The notes beneath the pieces are model-generated. The model saw only the letters and a list, made by a program, of their open reading frames with translations. It was not told the origin of the DNA and did no database searches. A DNA stretch of 64,000 nt from Climacteris rufus. Lineage: Eukaryota; Chordata; Aves; Passeriformes; Climacteridae. Positions within the stretch are counted from its first letter, which is position 1; every line of letters starts with the position of its first letter. Made by a program: the position numbers and the translations under genes. This document shows, in pieces, positions 1 through 13,813 of the stretch. The stretch lies in contig VZRZ01001244.1 in assembly GCA_013398175.1 (NCBI GenBank), forward strand, positions 1,720,174 through 1,784,173. The letters run 5' to 3'.

Positions 1-2210
1 TACTATGGTAGAGCCAGTCCTTGTTACATCCATTTCCTGTCTGCTTCCAAATTCAATACTTTATGTGGTGAATGACACTGTCTCTGTCAATAAACAACTG
101 ATTTCATACATGTGCAGGGTTAAATTTGAACATGAAGTGCATGGTATCAGTGTGATTACACACATCTGATATGTCGTATTAAGAAGTACTAGTAAGAGCC
201 AGAATTTGTGAATATTTCCTATTAATCATACTGAGTGAACAGCCTTGAACAACATGAACTTCTGTGTATTTAGTAGTGGAAGCAGCTATTGACAGAAAGA
301 TGGAGTCGTAAGGATTAAGGCATTTAAATATATTTGTATACAAAGCACAGCTTACAAACTTAAATAAGTGGTATAGAAGTAGGATTTGACAAAAAGTTGG
401 AATGATGAGCAAGGAAGAAGAGTGGAAGGATGGCTTCTATATACACAGGTGGCTTTCCAACTATTGTTGACTGCTGATTCCGTGATGTATAAATGTACAC
501 ATGTCTGCACACAAACTTAATGCTTTTTACTGCCTGTTCTTGGGCATTAAAAGGACATGAATTAGCTCACTTGAAGGAATCCTGACTTGTTTTGAACAAA
601 TTAAATGTCTAATGTAATACAATTTATTAAAATGAATTATATGCCAACTCCTCTATTGCAAGCTCTGCAGTAGCTCCATTGTCTGGTTCTTGCCAAGTAA
701 GAACAGCATAGTTGTTTTGTCATATTGTATTCCATTCATTCTGCAATCTGACATAAACAAGCTCTTGTTCAGCTTTTCCCAAGCAGACCACAGATTTGCC
801 CTTTGTTTGACCATCTGTTATGCTTGCAGTTCCTAGAGAACAAATTCTAATTATAGAACGTAAGTCTTTGTGGATGTAGCCTTAAATGGATGGAATAAGA
901 GACCTTACTCTATTAAAAGAGGTTTTCAATTTTCAGATTTAAATCTGTATCAGGTCTGTGACCTAAAACTGTGTTGTTATTAGATTCACTCAATGACTAA
1001 GTGCTGTGACCCAGGACTTTGATAAATGGTATGTTTTACCTGATTCTGCAGAGGGATATTGAGGGTGCCCAACAGCAAAAAGGCAACCAAGGGCCTGATT
1101 CTTATTCATATTAGGCCACATCAATCTGTGGAGGAACACATGGATAAAGAGAGCAGGAACTTCTAATATAAGTTTCCAGAGAAATAAGATGTGCCATGAT
1201 AGACCCATTTTTTGCACAGGCACAAGTTACAGTCTTTGCAAATCATAATGCCTCTTTCAGAGTTAAGAAAAGTAAAAGTAAGTTAACTAGAATCGTTCTC
1301 CTTAGATTTGGCAGTGTATCCTTATTGCCATCTAGAATTTGTACTAATTCACTGTGAAAATTTCAGTGGCCTTGTTCTGTTGATCAGATGCTGGTGTTTT
1401 ATTTCCTGCATGAACTGCAGTCCGTTTCTGGTTATTTTGACTCCTGTGAGTAGGGCTCTTACAGTGCAAATGAGTCCTTTCTAATGAAAGCTGCCCGGGG
1501 AGCACTGCCACAGGCATGACTTCTACATCTGAGGACATCTCCAGAACTTACATGTGCATAGCCAGCTAGCACTGCCCTGCCTTCTGCCTGCAGCTCCTGT
1601 CTGGCACAGAAAATTATTTGTGAACTATTTAGACAATAAATATTCTTTGGTGAGTGAGCTGAGTCAGCTGTGCTGTAAAGACCTCCTGTACCCTCACTTT
1701 CTTGGCTCATGTTTGTTATTGGCAGTATCAGTGAGCCACCTTCCTCTCTCCTCATTTATTCCCTGGCAGTAGGATTTAACGAGAACAAGGACTCTCTTAA
1801 TCATCCCTAACCCAAGGAGACCATTGTAGAAATCAACTGGAATATGGGACTGTCCTTGCTGAGTGGTTTCCTGGGGAAAGGTTAGCACTAATAGCTATGT
1901 TTCCGCATTTTTTAAAGCATCAATCAGCTTTAAGCATTTTCTGGCCATCAGGAGACATGACGATAAATCTCTGCTGCCATAGTCAAGGCAGGGAGTAGAA
2001 ATAACAGCCACACACCAAACTCACTGTTCCTTTTGTGACAGGAAAGAAGTGGTACCAGAGGAAAGATGACTTGAGAGAAGTAGACTTCTTATTTCAACAA
2101 ATATTTGAAAACTTATAGAATATGAAGTGTCTGGTGCTTACCTTATTTTTTCATGGCATGCTGCTTAAAAGTTGTGATTCTCTACTCTTTAATTGCTGAG
2201 GACTACAAAT
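1..2210. other. Unique AT-rich DNA, no gene seen
   Basis: I see no gene, RNA gene or recognisable repeat here. Open frames on both strands are under 100 codons, overlap each other in different frames and show no domain, signal peptide or low-complexity bias that would suggest selection. Confidence 0.6.
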
Positions 2211-2216
2211 GATACC
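2211..2216. repeat. Left target-site duplication of solo LTR
   Basis: The six bases gatacc directly precede the LTR and recur directly after it at 2532-2537. A 6-bp duplication is typical of class II (ERVK, alpha/beta-retrovirus-like) integration. Confidence 0.9.
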
Positions 2217-2531
2217 TGTCACAGTAACGACACGAAAGAAGGGATGAGAGACACCTGTTACCAGCCAGGAGGAAGGAGAAGGAAGGGGGCCAGCAAGACC
2301 CGCCTTGTTTTATTATATATACATTTAGAAATCACTATTCATTGGAGGAAATAAGTTCTTCCTCCCTCAATCACAGTGGTCAAAGGAAATGTCCATCAAA
2401 CTTCTGTGTCCAGGAGAAAGGAATGTAAATGATAAGATACAGTTACAATAACATGGCTATGTTTACATAGAAGAATGTGAGAAACTAGCTACAAAAGAAT
2501 GACATCCAGAATTGCAAAAGTCAGGGCAACA
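2217..2531 (-). mobile_element. Solo LTR, ERVK-like family A, copy 1
   Basis: A 315-bp element with TG...CA ends, flanked by the perfect 6-bp duplication gatacc. A close copy of the whole element lies at 27682-27994 between a different duplication, so both ends are fixed independently. Read on the minus strand it begins TGTTGCCCTGAC and ends GTTACTGTGACA. On that strand an AATAAA signal (plus-strand 2309-2314) lies next to a TATA-like TATATATAA stretch, which gives the orientation. No gag, pol, env, primer-binding site or second LTR is next to it. It is therefore a solitary LTR, presumably left by recombination between the two LTRs of a provirus. The family assignment rests on the duplication length, not on a database match. 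Confidence 0.88.
2309..2322 (-). promoter_or_regulatory. LTR AATAAA signal and TATA-like stretch
   Basis: The plus strand reads tttattatatatac, which on the minus strand gives a TATA-rich stretch running into AATAAA. The second copy has the same layout at about 27769-27781. In such short LTRs this segment can serve as both core promoter and polyadenylation signal. No experimental activity is implied. Confidence 0.5.
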
Positions 2532-2537
2532 GATACC
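2532..2537. repeat. Right target-site duplication of solo LTR
   Basis: gatacc, identical to 2211-2216. Confidence 0.9.
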
Positions 2538-5500
2538 AACCTCCCTTGATGCCATCCCCAAAGGTATGGTCCTGGTGGTGACACTGGTTTACTCCCTTGG
2601 CCAAGTGGAGCCTGCACTGCTTTGAGGCTCACCTTGATTTTTCACAGGATTGAAAGGAAGACTGGTGCCACTGATATGAGAAATAAAATCCAGCAGGAAG
2701 AAAAGTTGTTTCACTGAGTGCTGCTAAACTGGGTTTGAGCTGCCAAGCACTCTTGGGGGTTGGAGCTTTCCTTGAGTCTCACCAGAGATGAGATGGGTGC
2801 ACGGATAGTCCAGGGAATTTGTTCTGTCAAGTCCATCTTGACAGTTGTCCCTTACACTCATGGCACTTCTCTGACCTGCATGAGTGTCATCTTTGGCCAT
2901 TGCTGGAGCTGCACACTAGTCAATACAGGACTGTCACTTTGTATGGTGCTTATGAGGAACAGGTTGTTTTTATGCCTATATTATTATATTGTCACGCTTT
3001 CAAGCTAAAAATTATTCTCTCTAGAGTCAAATACCATCTGCTGATGGCACTTGGAGACTGGCAAATATCTGAGAAGGAGAGGATGATTTTTTCTGGTGAC
3101 ATATCTTTTTTAACAGCTATACCTATCTTGTCTAACAGATTTACAGGATTGAAGCATGTAGAAAAGGTTACAAATCAGAGCAATAGCTACACACCCTCAA
3201 ATTCCAGTTTTATACACATCTGTCTGGCATCTTGTGTGGGGAAATGCCTCACTGGCACTCATATATTTGGAAAATTGGTAATATGTTGCTAAAGCTTTCT
3301 GGAGGCATTCAGATCTCAGAGCAGATTCCATCTCTCAAATAGATGAGATAGGAAAAAACAAGGAAACGACAAGAAGATTTGAAAGATGCTCAAGATTTTA
3401 GTGAAGAATAAAAAAGAAAGAATATAAAACTTTTCAATGCTCTTATTACTGACCTTAAATTTTTATAAGGGTAATTATTCTGTTCTGATTTTTTGTCTGA
3501 TATCAAGAGGTAGCATTAAAAATGTCACTCTTACAACAAAAGAAAGGACTAAAAAAAAAAGCCTCTCACATAAAATAATCTAGATACCACTGAAAAGCAA
3601 TAAAAGGTGATTCAATTAAATATTTTAAAACTAATTTGCTGTGATTTACAATATTATAGTGCAGACAGTTCTCTTTAGTGGATTGCTGTTGCAGTTGGAA
3701 ACTTCTGCTCCAGCGGTATTTATTTTATTTTTTAAGAAAAACAACACCTGATTTTTTTGGTAGTGTTTTATAATCTTTTTTTTTTCTTTATGTAGTTTAT
3801 TCTAACACAAAATAAATGGAAAATGTCACATCTTTCCAACAGAGTACTTTGTCATAACAGAACTCTTGTGAGAATTACTTAGGAAAAGACGAGGACAGCA
3901 GTGAATTGATTATTTGGCAAGGCGCCTGGTCTCACAAAATATATGGTTTAGGTTAGAATCTGGGTTTCTGGAATATTTTATCATCCGATTCCATCTTGTC
4001 CCATCACAGACTTCCTCACAAACAGTAACCTGAAATAATGTCAGCATATATTGTGTTATTGCTTTTTAGGTTTTTCCACCTGTCATTAGACAATCACAGT
4101 AGAAGCTATATGAACAGGTGTGAAAACAAAATGTGCATGCTGCTGAGGAGCATTCTACTCCTTGAAACACATCTTGTTTTCTCTGTTGTGTGCTGTCCAG
4201 GTGCATCTCATAACACTAATAACATCTGATGTCACAAATCTGCAATCTGACTAAATCTGACCACTGATCTCAACTGGCCTCAGTACTGGGTACTATGGAT
4301 TAATAAATTCACTGTGTAGCATTGAAAAAGACTTGCACAATATATTACATTTTTTCTGACACTGACACATCCACACAAACATGACCATGTTAGTCCTTAA
4401 TGTAAAGCAGACTCCCTAGTCTCTTGGTTTGAAACAAAGAAGAACAAGCATAATAAGGAGATGGGCCAAGAGCAGTGGCAGAAGCACCATAAAGTGTCGA
4501 CAAGTATATGGGGAAAAAGTGACTTCTTGGGGGCACCTGTGTTGTGGATCTGTGTCTCCATTATCCAGGTCTGGGGCTTTCTGGTTTCTAACCCGCATAA
4601 AGACCTTGCATCATGTTTGTTGGAAATTAAAGATGAAAAATAACTTTTTTTCCCCCACAAATATAAAGGTTCTGCCTCATTATACCTAGTGTTTCCAAAT
4701 AACAGATGATGTAGAGAGGACTGGAACATGGTGTTTTGTTTGTCCTGGCGTTAATGAGCGTTTGAAATGCTGACGTGTAGGCAAATCTATTTTTGCTTTC
4801 ATATTTTGCATATATATTACTATATAATGCCTTGTGGGGGGAATAAGAATTTAACATCTAAATATATTAATATTCAACGAATAATGGTGTGTACAAAATA
4901 GAAGGAGAAATGATTTTCTCCCCCTTAAAACATAGCAGCCAATGTTAGTTTGGCTTCATGCAAGCTATTACAATGATTGTACTAATTCATTTCTCTAATT
5001 TAGGGTTGATATATCTTGATTTTTGTCTTCAGGAAAAACACAGCTCTTTGCTTGTTTTCATTTAAGCCCCCTCATCATATCTGAAATGATGTACACTGGC
5101 AGAAAGGGGTTTGGTATCCCTTTCAGTTTGGCAGTGGAAGATTTCACTAGTGCCTTGAGCTGAATCAGCACAAACCCCAAGTGGCAATAAGATGCTTGAT
5201 TTTAACATGCTGTGGGTGACCAGAGGTACAGGATGTTCTTAGCTCCTTTGGAGTGCCATGGCCTGAAGTCTCTGATCAAGCCTGTGTGTCCCTCTGGAAG
5301 ACTCATTCTGGCATTGCCTCCTGACATTGATAACAGGGACCCAGCAATAACTGGATTACATTCCACATCCTCATTATGAAGACTAGAACACATGATCACA
5401 GAGCTTCCTTCTGCTCTTAAAATACATCAATTAATTAACTTACTGGTTTACTTAATTTGATTTAGATGAATTATAGAGATATTTCTGTATTCAGAGAGTG

Positions 5501-6520
5501 GGAAGGAAGGAGAGAGAGGTTTGTGGTCATATGAAAATCAGTAATTTATCACCTGGTGCTATGCTGGTTGCTTTTGCACCAGACTGGTAGTGGTGTGAAT
5601 ATGATATCATTTTTGTTGGGCTTTGTCAACCATTGAAGTTAATTGAAAGGGTTTAACTGAGCTTGAAGGGCACTCCTGTCCTGCTGAGCAGTCATACCAT
5701 GCTTTCATGAGGACAGCAGTATTCAGTAGAAGTTTTGCTGGTATGCATTTTGATGGAGTAGCCAGGTGGTACACAGGTCCTCAAGCTCAGAATGTAAATT
5801 TTGTACCCAGAATTACAAATAAATAATGCAAGATGCTGCCACTATATGCCACCTATATATAAAGGGTGCCAAAAAGAAAGGCTTCCATCTAGCTCTGCGA
5901 CTAGGCCAAAGAACGAGTAGACCTCTTTCAGACAAATAAAATGGATTAATGTGTTTCACAGGTTACAAAATACTTTTAAAGCATATAAGCTGTGCTCTTA
6001 GCTTGTATGTATTTAAAACACAATACACACTGAGCTCCTCTTAGCTTTATTTACTTTGCTTCTTCCTCATTCTCTCATGTTGGAGCAACAATTTATCATG
6101 CAGTCTACTTATCTTCCTCATTAACAAGATTTCAGTTTAACTCGTTATGCTCCCACTGCTGTATTTTTTTTAATAACATCTCTTGATTCATGTAATCCCT
6201 TCCTAAAACGATTAAATGCTTGGGTTTCTAATTGGCATAACCTTCACTTATGAGGCTGTAATGGGTTTTTTCCCTCTAAGTTGATTTAAATCAACACAAT
6301 TCAATTAATTTCTTTCTTGAGCCTAGGTCAGTTATACTAAACTAATATTCTAATATTGCACTAAGGTCTATAATGTTGTTTATATAATGTTGTTTACTGT
6401 CTTGGCACAGGGGTTACTGAACTTGGACTCTGTGAAAGATGAATCTCCCTTCTATTTGAAAATCCAGTCTGCTCTGGCTACGTATCCTCATGCTCTAGAT
6501 TTGTACTTGGGATTTCTGCC
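2538..6520. other. Unique AT-rich DNA, no gene seen
   Basis: No gene or known repeat is recognisable. The longest open frame (2819-3292, plus, 157 codons) has no recognisable domain and its start has no favourable context. A T run lies at about 3776-3785. AATAAA words are scattered, as expected of AT-rich DNA. Confidence 0.55.
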
Positions 6521-6573
6521 TGTAGCACTACATACAAATATATGTAGCACTACATGCAAATATACATGCAAAT
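6521..6573. repeat. 22-bp tandem duplication with two POU octamers
   Basis: Two adjacent 22-bp copies (6521-6542 and 6543-6564) start with TGTAGCACTACAT and differ at one base. A third partial unit follows. The base that differs in copy 2, and the partial unit, create two perfect ATGCAAAT octamers at 6554-6561 and 6566-6573, 12 bp apart. ATGCAAAT is the classical POU/Oct binding word. Binding is inferred from the word only. Confidence 0.8.
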
Positions 6574-9500
6574 AGTAGTAGTCTCACTTCAATATTTGTA
6601 GACACCTCCAGTTTTCATTTACAGTGTTTTGGTAAACTGGAACCTGCTTTGATATTTACTTCAGCAGGTGGTTGGAATATAGGATGATTCATTTAGAAGC
6701 AGACTTGCTTTTAAAATCTAATGATTTAAATGAAACGTGAATTCAAGTAAACCTTGAGATATATGACATACAATAGATCCAAGATGGATGTTTGGTGACT
6801 GTACATAGACATTTATTTTTGTTTTTTTTCCTGGATGGATGTTTTGTGCCTCTTTTGTTCTCTTTAGGATTTCTTTCTACAAAACCCAAGTTAAAATGAG
6901 CAAATCAAGGATGATTTGAGAATATTTATATTTTTTTCTGCTTATGCCTTCTACTGGGATATAGTTCCTCTAGAGGAATGGAAGGTTTTTGAAAGAGGAA
7001 AACAACTTTTTAAACAATTTTTGATTCTTTTTTTATTAAGTTATTTCCAGGTGATACTTTTCACCAGATCTTTTAAAATCAGTGTTATTTTAATTTCTCT
7101 CCATCTCAGCCTACACAACTTCCATCTGCATGCACATTTCTTTTACTGAGTGCAATAAAATGAATTAGATTCAGAGGAACTTTTCTCTTTTTTTCTTACT
7201 CTCTTTTTCACTTCTTAACTTTTCAATATTTCTTGCACTTTCAAAAATCTCAGAGGAAGAAGGGGAAAAATTAAAGTTGGGATTAATTACTGTTTTAACA
7301 CTCTTGAAACTGACACTCAAGCTTGAGAAAGTTTTTGGAAGTTTAGAGAAACTGTGAAAAAAGAATGAAATTAGAGAATGACAGGCATTTAGTGATAGAG
7401 AGAGAAAAGGGAAAGAATAGAGAGAAAACACCCTCCCCCCTCCACTTCATCTTTGGTTTTCAACATTTAATATTGAATGAAAATAAAACTATGAAGTTAA
7501 ACAAATGGGAAATACTTGTTTTGTTTTAAATACTATTAATTGAAAACACCTTATGGATATCAAAATGAAGCTAAAGGTACCTAAATCATCCCTTATTGGG
7601 AAGTTTGCTTAGAATTCATGTGTTACTTGCAGACATGATTGTGGCAAGACCTTGTGTGCCCTTTGTGAAATACCTAAGCATCTGAAGCACTTATCCTCTA
7701 GGGAGGACTGAACCTATGTCTTCATCCAGATGCTCCCTCTGTGTCCTGAGAGAGGCACCTTTCCAAACTCTGCTGGCATTTATTGCATCATATGTCTGGA
7801 AATGCAGTAGTTGAGGGCCAGGTTCAGAGAAGCAGATGTGAGCAATCATAATTTAGCCTTTGGTTAGGGCAGGAAAACAGCTGTAGTTAAAATGTATATG
7901 CATTAACATTAGACCATAATTAAAAGCCAGGAAATAGTTTCAGGGCCTCAGACAAAACACATCTGACTTTAAGAAGTTTGTTTTCCGTTTTTTCCCTTTA
8001 AATTTGACATCACAATTGTGTCAATGAATCTGCCTGATTGAGAAACCAGACTGCACCAGTCTTCTGGTGAAGGACTCTCTCAAAAGTCTAGTAAAGCTGC
8101 ACTTAGACAGCAGGCAGAGAAGAAGCGAGCAGTACTCACATGGCAAAGTGTTTCTGGCCATTCAAGAAGAGCCACAACAGAGGAGGCAAGAGTGGCTGAG
8201 ATCTGGAAGTCACCCAACACAGTGCAACTTGGCTCCTCATTCCCTGCGAAAACTTCTCATGACAAAGAACTATTTAAGATTTCAAACAAAGGCATTGAAT
8301 GGGTAGAAACAACACAGAGAGAACTGCAGAGATTAGAAATGAGATGCTCGAATGCAACTAAGTGGTGAAATGCCCTTAAAATGGAATTTGTGCCCCTCCA
8401 ATTCTTTAAATTGTGATTACACCCTGTGAAGAGAAATATTCTGTGTGTGGGATAAGTAACGCAAGAGCTCCAGATCCTGATGCTTCAGTTCACTGTAAGC
8501 ACAAAATGGCAGATTTGAGCACCGGAACTGATGTTTTGGTTAACAATGAGTACAATTGCAGTTAATAAAGGCTTAATTTTATTGCTTTGGCTTTGAGCTC
8601 TTTCCCAAATACTCACTGTATGTGATCAGCCGGAGGATATTCAGGGCAAAAGCTCATTCTCAGACCTGTGTATGGATGTGTTCCTCCACGCCCATAGTTT
8701 CTTCATGGTGCTCTGCCATGAAGAAGAGTAGAGGCATAGTGCTGCTGCTGATATGCTGAGAGAGATTAGATATGAAGGAGCTGCTAAAAGCCTCATGAGA
8801 TCTTCCATATCCTGTGTATATTATCACAACAACTCCACAGAAGATGTAACTTTTGGGATGTAAACAAGGAGAACTAGTGGACCATTAAGACAGGATGGAG
8901 ATCAGGACAGAGAAATTTATAAGGTACTTGTTTTGTGATGGACTGTAAAGTGGTGAGAAAATCTGCCATCACTGAAAAGATTTGGAACACTAAAAGTAGA
9001 CCTTATTGGTTTCATCCACTTCTCTCCGTATTTGCTAAAGAGAAATGAAAAAAAATCCAGGTGCTTGGATCAGTCCTGATGTTTATTTGAATAAATTCCT
9101 AGCAGAGTGCAAAGCATTTCAGAGAAATGAGAAAAAGACAGAATGGCAATTCTGAAAATAAAATTGTAAGAAAAGGTAATATAAAAGTAATGTACAATTT
9201 GGTAATAGTGTGCTAAGCAAGTTATTAGAGTACAAGTGTTGGAGAGAAACTAAATGTATTGTCAGGTCTGTTCAGCTTAAAAAGAAACATAAAGGTTCTG
9301 TAAAGAGTGTTAATGTGTTGCATATATTATCTTCTACCTGAAATGGGAATGCTAACGAGTTGCAAGGAAAGTTATTGTGAGACTAATTTATTTAAAAGAG
9401 CTGTTTGAAGCTTGTGCTGTGGACTGATGTGGAGCTTGATTTAGGATGAGCAACCAGGACAATTGCCTGCAAAGAGGAGCTTTGCGAGCTTAGAATGGGG

Positions 9501-12116
9501 AATAGAGGAAGAGAACACGTGCATGACTAAAGTCTAATGACAGCTGTAAGCAAACTCATGGCATTTCTTCTGCTCCAGGGCAAAATATTGTATGGCTTAT
9601 AGTGTTTTGGTTTTTTTTTTCCTTTTAATTGCTGTTTTTGTTTGTTTGTTTTTAATTCTATAGCAACCGTTCTTACAAATAAAGAATATTTCACAAATGG
9701 CAAAACTTTCACTGGGAAAGACAGACCATGGAAAACCTGAAGCTGGTACATATCAAAGAGAGAATGTGTAAAAATGAGCTGAGGCTAGTAATGCAAAGTT
9801 AATCACATGGTGTTAGTTCACATAATAAAGGCTTAGGTTCAGAGGCATTCAGGGCCCTGACAAGTTGATCCAGGAGGACCAGTGGGAGAGCTGTGGAGGA
9901 ACTGTCACCAAGATTTTTCAATAAAGGGTAAAAGGGTAAAAATAAAGGTCTATATGCTCTGCTGAAGAAAAACATGGTGTCTGAATCCTTGGAGCTCTTG
10001 TAAGCCATCCTATGCCATGGTGGCAGTAGCTGGGGTAGCTGAAATGCCTTCACTTTGCCAGTTTTACCTTCAGGGTTTTTTCTTTGTTCAGGTAGGTACC
10101 CAAGTTAGGTGAGTCAAGCTATTGAGAAGTTTTCATTTCCTTCATTTCTGATCTTTCAGATGCTGCTCAGAGCTCGGAAACTGATGCTCCAGGTATTTCC
10201 ACCCCGCAGTCATCCCTGTGCCTGTGATAGTCACACCATTTGGGAGCTCTTGCCAGCAATCCTATGCCAGAACCCTGATCAACACGCTCTTCCAGGTTGC
10301 TGTACACCATGTGCACTCTCTGTCTTGTATGCCTTGCCTCTTATAATCATGTTCTGTATAAATAAAAGAGAATTTTTCTCATTCATTGGAATAAAAAAAT
10401 GCAGTTTGTTTATATAAATGTTTACTCATTCCTGCTTTGCATTCCTTTAAGCCGTAATATTAAACACTGTAATTGTTCCTCTTGTAGCCACCCTGACAAG
10501 ACAAAGAGAATGATGACATTAGGTAGCCCATGCAGAAGGCTCAAATAAATTTATCTTCATTGACGAAAACAAAAATCCTTGAGATCACTTCATGGATTTT
10601 AGATGTAGCTGGTCTTTTTTATGTCTTAATTTTTCATTTTGCTTTGAACAGTAGTTCTCTAAACACCAAGCTTTGAAATATGATTTGTTTTCTGGCTATT
10701 TGCTACACATTACAAGTCCTCTATGACTCAGAATGCTTGGACCAACATAAGCAGGTCATTCCTTATACTTTCGTGGTTCTCATTTGAAGATTTTAATGTA
10801 TTCCTTCAGGTCAGGTACAATGAAAATGAGGGTCCAGATTTCCCCACCTGGCAGATGATTTGGTGCCTTGTGCTGGCAGGAAGGAGCCAGCTGAGGGAGG
10901 AGGTGAGGGGGGACCCTGTCCTGAGTGAAGGGCTCAGGTGGGCGATGAGACCTGACGTGAAATGGCTGGATGGCCACACCACATCTGCAAACTGCAAACT
11001 ATGAGACCCAACTTTCTGTACAGATCACCTGTGTCTATTTAATCTAGAGGTACCATTGCTCTACCACACCACAGAAAATTTCTTGACCAGCATTGATATT
11101 TCTTCCCTACTACCTCAGGTTCCCTTCCCTGTCACACTTATATTCACTTGGAAATCTGCTGCTCACAAAATGCAGCTGAGGCTGTGCAAGCACAACCTGA
11201 TAGAAACCGAGAGAAAAGTCACTGTGTATTTTGATGATATGGTAGTTTTACACTTTCTAACAGGCATTTACCAATGAGTGCAATACTATTGTTCACTTTC
11301 CAAATCTTCTGCAGCTGATGCTGTTAAAGAAAATGTACAAAAAACCTAGAAAGAGATGTTGCACACCTGAGTAACTTCAGTGCCCCTGAGACAGCTTGTC
11401 CTGAAGACGGAACTGAGCTCTGCTTACTTCTGATATAGTCATCCATGCTGAGATATTAGGTTACACTGATGGGTACAAGTAAAATGGAAGCTTTCAAAAT
11501 GAGAATTCAAATATATAACAGGTTTCTGTTGATGGCAACCTAATAAAAGAGGTAATTCTCTAAACATATTGTTCCCATTTTGTTTCTAATTACAGTGAAC
11601 TACAAGGTTAGTTCTGCTCTTTAAGTGCACTTTAATTACTCTCTCAATATTGACTTTCTGCATTATGATTCCTTTAACACACCATAGGAAATAGACATTT
11701 AATTAACCAGATGTCACTCAATAAATCTTAACTTCTGCTCTGAATCAGAAAAGCCAGTGTTAATGGGCATAAAACCACCAGGATTTTAGAAATAATTTAC
11801 TTTTTATGTTCCTTAAGCTCTTTGTTATACTAAGGAAAATGTCTGTAATGAAGGAAAATTAAACGGATGCTTGTAAGCATTTAATTTAATGAAAAATGGA
11901 TCCACAAAGTAAAAACATGATTTGAACATTATGTAAGTGTTGATATTTCGTAACATGTAGGAAAGGCAGCGGACAACAATGAAGTCAGCAGTGTGGTATG
12001 ACTGCAGCCACGTTTTGGCTCACTGTTGTGCTTCACATCATCTTATCTACACTTATTTATGAATCTATAGAGCTACATGCAAAAACATATTTTACTCATA
12101 CATTATTATGCTTTTT
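6574..12116. other. Unique AT-rich DNA, no gene seen
   Basis: No gene or known repeat recognised. The plus strand is pyrimidine-rich at about 7180-7240 and purine-rich at about 7240-7430. A T-rich and TTTG-rich patch lies at about 9609-9655. Open frames are at most about 100 codons and occur on both strands. Confidence 0.5.
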
Positions 12117-12308
12117 GCTGTAAGGGTGGTGAGGCACTGGAACAGGCTGCCCAGAGAAGCTGTGGATAACCCATCCCCCAAGGTGTTCAAGGCCAAGCTA
12201 AATGGGGCTTTGAGGAACCTGGTCTAGTGGAAGGTGTCCCTGCCTGTGGCAGGAGGTGGGAATGAGATGGCCTTTAAGGCCATTCCAACCCAAACTGTTC
12301 TATGATTC
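12117..12308 (+). mobile_element. CR1 LINE, 3' end fragment
   Basis: The segment follows the avian CR1 3' untranslated consensus as I know it: GGTGGTGAGGCACTGGAACA, then GCCCAGAGAAGCTGTGGAT, GTTCAAGGCCAAG, TGGTCTAGTGGAAGGTGTCC and CCTTTAAGG. It finishes with CCAACCCAAACTGTTCTATGATTC, which matches the CR1 3' terminus ending in ATTCTATGA-type octamers. It is 5'-truncated, as almost all CR1 copies are, and contains no reverse-transcriptase sequence. No clear target-site duplication is visible, also normal for CR1. Confidence 0.95.
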
Positions 12309-13808
12309 CAGGAATAATTTTGGCTCTTTGGGATTGTTTTTTGTATGTAGCTCCTTAAGCTGACAGTCCCTGCTTATGCCATCGTGGTAGTCCAGAAATA
12401 TTAGCTGTAATAATACACAGGACATGTAGCAAGGCGGAGTGACACAGATTCCCAACGTGTCAGCTGAGACCATTTCCTGGCTTCGGAAGAGGAGGGCAGA
12501 GTTATCCCTTCTTAACTCTGCTGACCATCCCAACAGACCTATATGGAGATCTGGTTTGTGCCACACAGCGTCCATCATCATAATGGTGCACCTGTTAATC
12601 CTCCACTTTGAGGTTTTTAAATATTCCCACCAGCCTTAAAGTCAAATGAACACAGCCAGGTTTTCAGGTTGGTGACAGCCTGAAACATTTAAGTGTTTCA
12701 ATAGCTGGATGATCTCTTCAGATGTATTACTTTGCTGTTTCTAGAAAAGTTAGTGGGGCTCTCTGCGGTAACTTGCGGCAGTATAATCCCTTTCCTTGAC
12801 CTCCTCTTCTTAGGGTCAGTGTCTTGTCAGAGACCTCAACCCTAGTCCCATATCTTAAGAAATCTTCGTTTATTTTATAGGAATTTCTTTACTACAGCTG
12901 CTTCCTTTCCTTTCTCCATTCCGCCGTGCCAACAGTGCTTTAGCCTTCCTTTGCAATGTCACGGAATACAGCCAGTGTCCCATAGAAGAATACAACAGGG
13001 CACGTTCTCCCATTAATAATTGTAGTGCAAAGCTCCTATTAAAATTAATGGGCACTCCATGTGCACTGGAGTGTAAAAATAACCCCCCATTCTCATAAGA
13101 TATTTTAGTCTCTTCATTCTTTCTAACCTACGTTTCCACTTCCATTACTCTTAATGAATGCTGTGGGAATGCAGTTCCTCCCCGTTGAGGTTAGTGACAT
13201 CAAAGCTGTCCCTCAGGCTCAGATTCATAGTGTAGCTGCCCAGAGTCTCTTCTTCAAAATGGAACTAGGCACAGGTTCTACAGCTCTTGTGAGACCATGT
13301 TTTAGCATTTTCCAAGAGTGATAATGTATGATAATAATACAGAATCTTTTTAGAAACCAACCCAAATGCAAAGGTAGTGACATCAGGTATATGCTATTCC
13401 TGAAAGGTATCTGTCAAGGATTAATTGCTTTTCCCGTCTTGGTCTTTGTCTCTTTTGTAATGTCCACCCTACTTTTTGGCAGAACAAGAACAGCTTTAAA
13501 AAGGTGGCTTCTCAGCTGAAAAGTACCTTTCTGCTAATCTAGTGAACCAACTGCTAGTTCTCTTCTTGCACCTCCAGGGTGAATTTTTCCATAAGCTCTC
13601 TATACCCTGCTTGGAAATAGCAGTTGTCAGTACAATTTATAAACAGTATTATTCCATCCAACTCACATAAACAAAGAAAATTAGAAAAAGAAAATTAATT
13701 ATGTATATGAATCCTTACAGATAGCAAATTCGATAAAACTTCCAAAAACTAGTGAGAAAATATTGCACAAATTTCTCTTTCCAAACGTGATGAAAATATT
13801 TGGCATCC
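12309..13808. other. Unique DNA, no gene seen
   Basis: No gene or repeat recognised. Short overlapping open frames (under 95 codons) occur on both strands without features. Confidence 0.5.
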
Positions 13809-13813
13809 ACACG
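13809..13813. repeat. Left target-site duplication of ERVL-like LTR
   Basis: acacg, paired with acatg at 14420-14424. The single difference is C to T at a CpG, the commonest decay event in vertebrate DNA. A 5-bp duplication fits ERVL. Confidence 0.65.

Noticed and set aside
2819..3292. 157-codon plus frame
   Set aside because: No recognisable domain or signal peptide, mixed composition like flanking DNA, and another frame overlaps it.
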